From Gemmatimonadaceae bacterium (lineage in GTDB: Bacteria > Gemmatimonadota > Gemmatimonadetes > Gemmatimonadales > Gemmatimonadaceae), in NCBI GenBank assembly GCA_025936015.1, contig JAICUE010000157.1, forward strand, positions 1-6,330: a DNA stretch of 6,330 nt, read 5' to 3'. The position numbers and the translations under genes are program-made. How positions within the stretch are numbered: the first letter of the stretch is position 1; every line of letters starts with the position of its first letter. Positions 1 to 5,125 of this stretch are shown here, piece by piece. The notes under the pieces are model-generated. The model made no database searches. It worked only from the letters and a program-made list of their open reading frames with translations, and was not told where the DNA came from.

Positions 1-2418
1 GCTGTCGTGATCGTCGAGGTTCACCAGCTTCACCCCCTGCGTGTTCCGACCCGCGATGCGGATCCCCTTCACCGGCATCCGGATCACGACCCCCTGGCCC
101 GTGATCAGCATCAGCTCGTCCTCGGGAAGGACTTCCTTGATCGACACGGCGTTGCCCGTCTTCACGGTGCGGTTGACCGTTATGATCCCCTTCCCGCCGC
201 GCTTCTGCACCCGGTACTCGTCGATCGGCGAGCACTTGCCCATCCCGCGCTCGGTGACGACGAGCAGGTTCGCCTCACGCTTGATCACGACCATCCCGAT
301 CACTTCGTCCTCGTGCCCGAGCTCGATTCCCTTCACGCCCGTCGTGTCGCGTCCCATCTCGCGCACGTCGCTCTCGTGGAAGCGGATCGACAGCCCGTGC
401 TTCGTCGCGAGGACGATGTCGTTGCTGCCGCTGGTGATCTGGACGTCCATCAGCTCGTCGTCCTTCTCGATCTTCACCGCCTTGATCCCGTTCGAGCGGG
501 GGTTCGAGTATTCGCTGAGGGCGCTCTTCTTCACCGTGCCGCCCTTCGTCGCGAACATCAGGAACTGCGTCTCGCTGAACTCGCGCACTGGTACAATGGC
601 CTTGATCTGCGTGTCCGGGGTGACGTTGATCAGGTTGACCACCGGCTTCCCCTTCGCCGCGCGTCCGGCCTGCGGGATCTCGTGCACCTTGAGCCAGAAG
701 CAGCGACCGTCATCGGTGAAGATGAGGATGTAGTCGTGCGTGCTGGCGATGAAGAGATGCTCGATGAAGTCCTCGTCCTTGAGCCCCGCTCCATTGTTCC
801 CACGCCCGCCCCGCCGCTGCTTCTTGTACGTGCTCGTCGAGGTCCGCTTGATGTACCCCGAGTGGGAGATGGTGACGACCATGTCCTCCTCGGCGATCAG
901 GTCCTCGATCGTGAACTCGCCTTCGTCGCTCGTGATCTCGGTGCGGCGCTTGTCGCCGTGCTTCTCGAGAATCGCTGTCAGCTCGCTCTTCATCAGGTTC
1001 ATGCGATCGGGCTTGCTCGCGAGCAGCTTCCGCAGCGCGGCGACCGTCGCCCGCACCTCGGCCAGCTCCTCTTCGAGCTTCTCGATCTCGAGCCCGGTGA
1101 GCTTCGCGAGCCGCATGTTGAGGATCGCTTCTGCCTGACGCTCGCTCAGCTTGAACCGGCGCTGGAGCTGCGTGCTCGCCGTCGGCGTGTCCTCGGCCGC
1201 GCGAATCAGCTTGATCACCGCGTCGATGTTGTCGACAGCGATCTTGAGCCCCTCGAGGATGTGCTCGCGCTCGAGCGCCTTGTCGAGCTCGAACTGCGCG
1301 CGCCGCACGATCACTTCGTGGCGGTGCGTGATGTAGTGCTCGAGCACTTCCTTCATCCCCATCACCTTGGGGACGAGGCGCCGCGTCGTCGGATCGGGGA
1401 CCAGCGCGAGCATGATCACGCCGAACGTCGACTGCATCGTCGTGTGCTTGTAGAGCTGGTTGAGCACGACTCGCGGAATCGCGTCGCGCTTGAGCTCGAT
1501 CACGATGCGCATCCCGTCGCGGTCGCTCTCGTCTCGCAGGTCGCTGATCCCTTCGAGCTTCTTGTCGCGCACCAGCTCGGCGATGCTCTTCACGAGCGTC
1601 GACTTGTTGACCTGGTACGGGATCTCGGTAATGACGATCTGCGACTTGCTCGACGATTCCTTCTCCTCGATCACCGCACGCGCGCGCATCACGATCCTGC
1701 CGCGCCCGGACTCCTGATAGTCCTTGATCCCCTGGCGCCCGTAGATGAAGCCGCCCGTCGGGAAATCAGGACCCTTCACGATCTTTCGCAGGTCGCCGAT
1801 CGTCAGCTCGGGATTGTCGATCAGCGCGATCACCGCGTTGATGATCTCGCGGATGTTGTGCGGCGGGATGTTCGTCGCCATGCCGACCGCGATCCCGCTC
1901 GAGCCGTTGACCAGCAGGTTGGGCAGCGCCGCGGGCAGTACGGTCGGCTCCTCGAGCCGGTCGTCGAAGTTCGGCGCGAAATCGACCGTGTTCTTGTCGA
2001 TGTCGCTGAGCATCTCCATCGCGATCGTCGTCAGCCGCGCCTCGGTGTACCGATACGCCGCCGCCGGATCACCGTCGACCGAGCCGAAGTTTCCCTGCCC
2101 GTCCACCAGCGGGTAGCGCAGCGAGAAGTCCTGCACCATGCGGACGAGCGCGTCGTACACGCTGGCGTCGCCATGCGGGTGGTACTTGCCTAGCACGTCA
2201 CCGACGACGGTCGCGGCTTTCTTGTACGGGCGCCCGGGGACTAGCCCGAGCTCGTTCATCGCGTAGAGCACGCGCCGGTGCACCGGCTTCAGTCCGTCGC
2301 GCACGTCAGGCAGTGCGCGCGACACGATCACGCTCATCGAGTAGTTGATGAACGATTCCTTGATCTCATCGTCGATGAGCCGCGGGAGAATTCGCTCGCG
2401 GTTGTTCGGTGCGGTCAT
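1..2418 (-). CDS. gyrA: DNA gyrase subunit A (3' end cut by window edge)
   Basis: Catalytic breakage-reunion subunit of the A2B2 gyrase, which introduces negative supercoils using ATP hydrolysed by GyrB. The frame is open for 806 codons from the ATG at 2418 to base 1. Visible landmarks: the N-terminal stretch LPDVRDGLKPVHRRVLYAMN at about 36-55; the DNA-binding winged-helix segment with HPHGDASVYD at 80-89; the Arg-Tyr pair with catalytic Tyr124 (E. coli Tyr122); the LLVNGSSGIAVGMATNIPPH block at 168-187 with the DNA-bending Ile176; and a C-terminal beta-pinwheel from about residue 505. The GyrA box QRRGGRG at 534-540 (bases 799-819) separates gyrase from topoisomerase IV ParC. By alignment to E. 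coli, codon 806 lies near residue 832, so only a few tens of residues at most should be missing. An AGGA sits 5 nt before the start. Residue 85 is Ala where E. coli has Ser83. Identification is secure. Confidence 0.98.
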   Translation of the reverse strand, partial: MTAPNNRERILPRLIDDEIKESFINYSMSVIVSRALPDVRDGLKPVHRRVLYAMNELGLVPGRPYKKAATVVGDVLGKYHPHGDASVYDALVRMVQDFSLRYPLVDGQGNFGSVDGDPAAAYRYTEARLTTIAMEMLSDIDKNTVDFAPNFDDRLEEPTVLPAALPNLLVNGSSGIAVGMATNIPPHNIREIINAVIALIDNPELTIGDLRKIVKGPDFPTGGFIYGRQGIKDYQESGRGRIVMRARAVIEEKESSSKSQIVITEIPYQVNKSTLVKSIAELVRDKKLEGISDLRDESDRDGMRIVIELKRDAIPRVVLNQLYKHTTMQSTFGVIMLALVPDPTTRRLVPKVMGMKEVLEHYITHRHEVIVRRAQFELDKALEREHILEGLKIAVDNIDAVIKLIRAAEDTPTASTQLQRRFKLSERQAEAILNMRLAKLTGLEIEKLEEELAEVRATVAALRKLLASKPDRMNLMKSELTAILEKHGDKRRTEITSDEGEFTIEDLIAEEDMVVTISHSGYIKRTSTSTYKKQRRGGRGNNGAGLKDEDFIEHLFIASTHDYILIFTDDGRCFWLKVHEIPQAGRAAKGKPVVNLINVTPDTQIKAIVPVREFSETQFLMFATKGGTVKKSALSEYSNPRSNGIKAVKIEKDDELMDVQITSGSNDIVLATKHGLSIRFHESDVREMGRDTTGVKGIELGHEDEVIGMVVIKREANLLVVTERGMGKCSPIDEYRVQKRGGKGIITVNRTVKTGNAVSIKEVLPEDELMLITGQGVVIRMPVKGIRIAGRNTQGVKLVNLDDHDS

Positions 2419-2423
2419 GCTTT

Positions 2424-2427
2424 TCCT
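2424..2427 (-). promoter_or_regulatory. Shine-Dalgarno of gyrA
   Basis: On the coding strand AGGA is followed by AAAGC and then the ATG at 2418, a 5-nt spacing. It supports the chosen gyrA start, as does the usual GyrA N-terminus that follows immediately. It is the only clear Shine-Dalgarno I see before a start codon in this window. Confidence 0.6.
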
Positions 2428-2442
2428 GGAACAGCGGGAGGG

Positions 2443-2480
2443 CCGGGAGAACCCGGTTCACGGCCACCCGAAGGGGCGGC
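2443..2480 (-). other. Two small hairpins in the gyrA leader
   Basis: The stretch between the candidate promoter and the Shine-Dalgarno can fold twice. A 7-bp stem (one G-U pair) with a 4-nt loop spans 2463-2480. A 5-bp CCGGG/CCCGG stem with a 4-nt loop spans 2443-2456. No U-tract follows either, so they do not look like terminators. They may be incidental in GC-rich DNA, or may affect message stability or translation. No known riboswitch was recognised. Confidence 0.35.
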
Positions 2481-2493
2481 GGGCAGACTGATA

Positions 2494-2522
2494 AATGTAG
2501 CCGAAAAGAGGGCGAAAAGCAA
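2494..2522 (-). promoter_or_regulatory. Candidate sigma70-type promoter for gyrA
   Basis: On the minus strand TTGCTT (2522-2517, 3 of 6 to TTGACA) is followed after exactly 17 bp by TACATT (2499-2494, 4 of 6 to TATAAT). It lies in a locally T-rich patch within otherwise GC-rich DNA and would give a leader of about 70 nt. The match is moderate and is supported mainly by the spacing, the local base composition and the need for a gyrA promoter in the 442-bp gap. Confidence 0.4.
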
Positions 2523-2633
2523 CCTTGACGTCGCACTGCAACAGCTGATGCTGCAATGACTTAGAAGCGCCGATTTCCTCGGTCGCGGGGAGCGGGACGC
2601 GCGGGTGCAGCGGAACAAACAGCGGCGATGTTC

Positions 2634-2810
2634 ACAGGAGGCTCGGAGGGCTCGGAGAGGAACGGCAACGGCGAGGCATCATCTTGCCGGAGCCTGAACC
2701 GAATTGGGCAAGCGAGGCGAGATTGGCTCGCCCGCTTGCCCCACGTTTTCCCGGGCCGGTGGGACAAGGCGGAAGGCGTCGTCCCCCTCCGAGTCCTCCG
2801 AGCCTCCTGT
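2634..2810. repeat. Inverted-repeat element, possibly MITE- or REP-like
   Basis: A 24-bp left arm (2634-2657) is repeated in inverted orientation at 2787-2810 with a single mismatch. Allowing three more mismatches extends the arms to about 33 bp. The left arm contains two tandem copies of GGCTCGGAG (2640-2648, 2649-2657). The outer ends read ACAGGAGG on each strand, and the right arm is followed by an A8 run (2811-2818). About 129 bp separate the 24-bp arms, with a second strong hairpin near the middle. There is no transposase frame inside and no clear target-site duplication. The U8 run lies upstream rather than downstream of the structure for minus-strand transcripts, so a terminator is a poor explanation. 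A short non-autonomous mobile element, a dispersed palindromic repeat or a structured RNA all remain possible. Confidence 0.6.
2706..2741. repeat. Strong hairpin inside the inverted-repeat element
   Basis: GGGCAAGCG (2706-2714), a bulged A (2715) and GGCGAG (2716-2721) pair with CTCGCC (2727-2732) and CGCTTGCCC (2733-2741) around a 5-nt ATTGG loop. That is 15 base pairs with one bulge. It lies near the middle of the larger element, so the whole can fold as a long stem carrying an inner hairpin. No U-tract follows on either strand. Confidence 0.65.
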
Positions 2811-2858
2811 AAAAAAAACCCGCCCTTCACCCCGCCGTCATCCGCAGTCCGCTCATCT

Positions 2859-2866
2859 GCCTAACG
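2859..2866 (+). repeat. GCCTAACG octamer, copy 1
   Basis: This copy covers the end of the TM-helix protein gene: read on the minus strand as CGTTAGGC, it contains that gene's TAG stop codon. It is one of four copies in the window, all between 2859 and 5976. Confidence 0.5.
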
Positions 2867-3616
2867 GCGACGCTCCCCGGGCGGGGTCTCGAGCGGCTCC
2901 TGGTCGTCGAGCGCGTCGGCGAGATGCGCGGCCTCGGTCGCGCGCTCGTGTGCCTCACGCTCGCTCCGGTAGCGGTTGTACCACTCCCGCGTCACCTCGC
3001 CGGCGAGCTCCCGGTTTCCCAGCCCGAAGGCGAGCGCACCCGCGAGCGCCACCGCACCGAACAGGATCGCGAACGCGGTCGTGACGATGTCCGTCGCGAT
3101 CCCGAGCACCTGCAGCGCCATGAACACCGCGAGCACGATCACTCCCGCTCGCCCGATCCGCGACAGTGCCGTCCCGCCGTGCACCGCCCCCGCCGATGTC
3201 GCGATCAGGCTGCCGACGAATCCGCCGAGCACGGTCCCGAGCAGCAGGATCACCACCGCCGCGATCACGCTCGGGATGTAGCCCACCAGCTCGCCGACCA
3301 CGTTCGCCAGCTCGTTCAGCCCGAGCGCGGTCGCCGCGACGAGGATCACCGCGAACATGATCAGCCAGAAGGTCAGCGCCGACAGCACGCGCGTCGCGTC
3401 GATGCGCGAGCCGCTCCGCTCCACCGCGCCCATGACTCCACCGCGCTCGAGCAGTGCGTTCAGCTTGATCCGGCGGAGCAGCCGCAGCACCAGCCGCTCG
3501 ACGACCTTCGCCAGCAGGTAGCCGGCGAAGAGGATGACGAGCGCGCCGAGCATCGCCGGCACCAGCTCGCCGAACACCTGCGTGAAGCTCGCCTGGAATC
3601 GTTCAGTGAAGGACAT
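2861..3616 (-). CDS. Small integral membrane protein, MscS-associated TM-helix type
   Basis: A 251-aa inner-membrane protein, related by helix pattern to the conserved TM-helix repeat found with or near mechanosensitive channels (the PF05552-like group). Five hydrophobic segments lie at about 18-39, 80-98, 111-139, 157-172 and 177-199. The first two helices look duplicated by the next two: helices 1 and 3 both follow a Pro with a long Ala/Val/Leu/Gly run (VPAMLGALVILFAGYLLA; IPSVIAAVVILLLGTVLG), and helices 2 and 4 both end in LG[LI]. Helix 5 ends in ALAFGLGNRELAGEV, like the pore-helix end of the MscS family. The cytoplasmic beta domain of true MscS is absent, replaced by a charged tail of about 40 residues. 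I chose the ATG at 3616; a TTG three codons upstream (3625) is also possible. Neither has a clear Shine-Dalgarno. It starts 28 bp after the preceding gene, suggesting co-transcription. Whether it conducts ions is not shown. Confidence 0.85.
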   Translation of the reverse strand: MSFTERFQASFTQVFGELVPAMLGALVILFAGYLLAKVVERLVLRLLRRIKLNALLERGGVMGAVERSGSRIDATRVLSALTFWLIMFAVILVAATALGLNELANVVGELVGYIPSVIAAVVILLLGTVLGGFVGSLIATSAGAVHGGTALSRIGRAGVIVLAVFMALQVLGIATDIVTTAFAILFGAVALAGALAFGLGNRELAGEVTREWYNRYRSEREAHERATEAAHLADALDDQEPLETPPGERRR

Positions 3617-3625
3617 GGCCCGCAA

Positions 3626-3633
3626 CGTTAGGC
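3626..3633 (-). repeat. GCCTAACG octamer, copy 2
   Basis: This is the only copy in the opposite orientation (CGTTAGGC on the plus strand). It lies in the 28-bp gap between the 472-aa protein gene and the TM-helix protein gene, just upstream of the latter's ATG. With copy 1 it brackets the membrane protein gene as an inverted pair. Confidence 0.5.
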
Positions 3634-3644
3634 ATGGAGGTCGC

Positions 3645-5063
3645 TCAGAACTGCACCTGCACCAGCGAGTGGACGCCCGGCGTCTTCGCCGCCGCGAGCA
3701 GGAGACCCATCGGGTCGAGCCGGACGCGCATCGCCGTCTGCCGGCCGGCGTCGTCGCGCGGCGGCATCAGCGCTTCCGCCAGCGCGAGCCCGCCGACCGC
3801 GCCGATCGTCGCCGCCACGTATGGGCCGGTCGCGCCCTTGTCCGACGGCCCGTGAATCAAAGTGTACGCACCCGCACCGACCAGCGCACCACCGGCCGCG
3901 CCCACGCCGAGCATCCCCGCCTCGTACGGCGTGTGATCGAAGCGTCGGACGAGGAGGATGTCCCCGGCCACCGCGCCGACGATGAACCCGCCCGCGAGCG
4001 CCGGATACACCGTGGTCTGCGCCCGGTCGCGGTACCTGCTCGTTCCCCGCGGCACGTCGCCGTTGCGGACGATCGCCTTGGCGATCGTTCCCGCCGCCAG
4101 CGCACCTGTCAAACCCGTCGCCCACATCGCGCCGACGTCGCCCGGCGTCACGTTGTACGAGGCGCTCCGCGCATATTGCAGTCCGAGCGGATAGCCGGCG
4201 ATGACGCTCGCGGCGAGGATCCCCGCTTCGCCGCGCGTCGGATAATCCTCCGAGCGTTCGTGCCCGGCTCGCGTCATGAGGAACGCGGTGAGCGCGAGCG
4301 CGTCGCCGCCGAACTGCGCACCGGCGACGTCACTGTCCGTCAACCGCGGACTCGTCGCCAGCGCCGCGAGCGTGCCGCCGACGCCGCCAACGAACGCCGC
4401 GGCCCCCTGCACGTTGCTGTTCCCGTGCGCCGCGTAGGCGATCCCGAGCGCCGCGCCTGCGCCATGGATCGCGGTCATCGTCGAGAACACGGTCTGCTCC
4501 GGCGTGATGTCTCGCGTGCGCGCGATCTGCGTCGCCGCGTAGAAGGTCCCGCCCGCGCCGAGCACGTAAGCCGCGACGCGACCCGGCGTCTCGTTCGAGA
4601 GCGCGTACGCGAACGCCGGTCCGTACACGAGCGCGGCCAGCACACCCTGGTGCATCACGAACGCATCGTTCCGCGCCGCGGTCGTGATCTTCTCGCCGAC
4701 GCTGCTCAACCCGGTGCCCATCCGTCCGATCTGCTCCTCGAATCCGGCCGGGAGCTCGGATGTCCGCGCCCGCAGGTACTCGCGATCGGGCGCGGTGATC
4801 GCGTAGCGCTCGACACCGCCATCGCGCCGCTCGACGACGATCACCCAGCCCTGCCCGCCTAACGCGTAGAGCCGCGCCCCGACGTAGTCGCCGGTGATCC
4901 GCCAGGCCGGCGGTGACAGCTGCAGGCGCGCGGCCGCCGACGGAGTGATGACCATGACGCGGCCGGCGCTGTCGAATGCCTCCGGCACCTCGACCACCTG
5001 CGCACGCGCGCGCGTCGCGAACGTCGCGAACGCGACGGCGAGCACGAAGAAAATTCTTTTCAT
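3645..5063 (-). CDS. Exported Ala/Gly-rich protein of unknown function, downstream paralogue
   Basis: A complete 472-aa protein that I do not recognise as a named family. MKR, then a hydrophobic stretch and a TRARA-Q site, form a classical Sec signal peptide with cleavage likely after Ala21; this fixes the start at 5063, although the frame stays open for a further 633 bp upstream inside the neighbouring gene. Residues 35-90 look like a small compact domain (VMVITPSAAARLQLSPPAW, then a GDYVGARLYAL strand region). From about 135 to 435 the chain is Ala/Gly-rich with four similar units, each opening with a Thr-capped acidic or polar turn (T187 PEQ, T242 DSDV, T306 PGDV, T378 PYEA) followed by a Gly-rich hydrophobic helix. 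The tail runs LDPMGLLLAAAKTPGVHSLV and ends VQF, with alternating hydrophobics and a terminal Phe like outer-membrane beta-signals. It is paralogous to the upstream gene through its whole visible length. No Shine-Dalgarno is apparent. Likely located in the periplasm or outer membrane; function unknown. Confidence 0.88.
   Translation of the reverse strand: MKRIFFVLAVAFATFATRARAQVVEVPEAFDSAGRVMVITPSAAARLQLSPPAWRITGDYVGARLYALGGQGWVIVVERRDGGVERYAITAPDREYLRARTSELPAGFEEQIGRMGTGLSSVGEKITTAARNDAFVMHQGVLAALVYGPAFAYALSNETPGRVAAYVLGAGGTFYAATQIARTRDITPEQTVFSTMTAIHGAGAALGIAYAAHGNSNVQGAAAFVGGVGGTLAALATSPRLTDSDVAGAQFGGDALALTAFLMTRAGHERSEDYPTRGEAGILAASVIAGYPLGLQYARSASYNVTPGDVGAMWATGLTGALAAGTIAKAIVRNGDVPRGTSRYRDRAQTTVYPALAGGFIVGAVAGDILLVRRFDHTPYEAGMLGVGAAGGALVGAGAYTLIHGPSDKGATGPYVAATIGAVGGLALAEALMPPRDDAGRQTAMRVRLDPMGLLLAAAKTPGVHSLVQVQF
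4857..4864 (+). repeat. GCCTAACG octamer, copy 3
   Basis: It lies inside the 472-aa protein gene. On the coding strand it reads GCG TTA GGC, encoding Ala67-Leu68-Gly69. The leucine is spelled with TTA, a codon otherwise avoided in this gene. Confidence 0.5.
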
Positions 5064-5078
5064 TGCTGATGGGATTGG

Positions 5079-5116
5079 AGCGGTCCCCGCGCGCCACTCG
5101 GCGCGCCGCGACCGCT
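5079..5116 (-). other. GC-rich hairpin between the two paralogue genes
   Basis: AGCGGTC (5079-5085) pairs with GACCGCT (5110-5116). After a 3-nt internal loop with one possible pair, GCGCGCC (5089-5095) pairs with GGCGCGC (5100-5106) around a 4-nt loop. In the transcript it starts about 10 nt after the upstream stop codon and ends 15 nt before the downstream ATG. There is no U-tract, so it is not a standard intrinsic terminator. Its position would suit a partial terminator, a message-processing or stability element, or control of translation of the downstream gene. Confidence 0.55.
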
Positions 5117-5125
5117 TACCCGTGT

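Larger units (their letters stand above)
2419..2860. other. 442-bp non-coding gap between membrane protein gene and gyrA
   Basis: The part near gyrA holds its leader and candidate promoter. The part from 2634 to 2818 holds a large inverted repeat, an internal hairpin and an A8 run. Bases 2523-2633 and 2819-2858 show nothing I can name. Short open frames in this gap are Arg/Ser/Pro-rich low-complexity translations without ribosome sites or family resemblance, and several owe their open frame to the inverted repeat, so I call none of them genes. Confidence 0.7.

Noticed and set aside
7..2193. A 728-codon plus-strand open frame antisense to gyrA
   Set aside because: It lies wholly opposite gyrA, and its product is a His/Asp/Arg/Leu-rich string typical of the reverse complement of GC-rich coding DNA. 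No domain or ribosome site is seen.
2415..2618. A 67-codon minus-strand frame whose TGA overlaps the gyrA ATG (ATGA)
   Set aside because: The overlap looks like translational coupling, but the frame starts at a TTG without a ribosome site, is Ser/Arg/Pro-rich low complexity, and covers the candidate gyrA promoter and leader.
2811..2860. Run of eight T on the minus strand after the membrane protein gene as an intrinsic terminator
   Set aside because: No stem precedes the T run in the transcript; the large inverted repeat comes after it, which is the wrong order for an intrinsic terminator.
2628..2864. Small plus-strand frames through the inverted-repeat element
   Set aside because: Their reading frames are produced by the repeat arms, and the products show no start-site support or protein-like pattern.
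2859..3633. GCCTAAC and GTTAGGC flanking the membrane protein gene, resembling integron attC core sites
   Set aside because: The heptamers fit attC R''/R' consensus, but they are about 770 bp apart rather than within roughly 60-140 bp, no paired inner boxes are seen, other copies lie inside coding sequence, and there is no integrase.
3534..4862. A 442-codon plus-strand open frame antisense to the 472-aa protein gene
   Set aside because: Its product is extremely Arg-rich with no recognisable fold and covers the reverse complement of well-supported genes. It is a GC-codon artefact.
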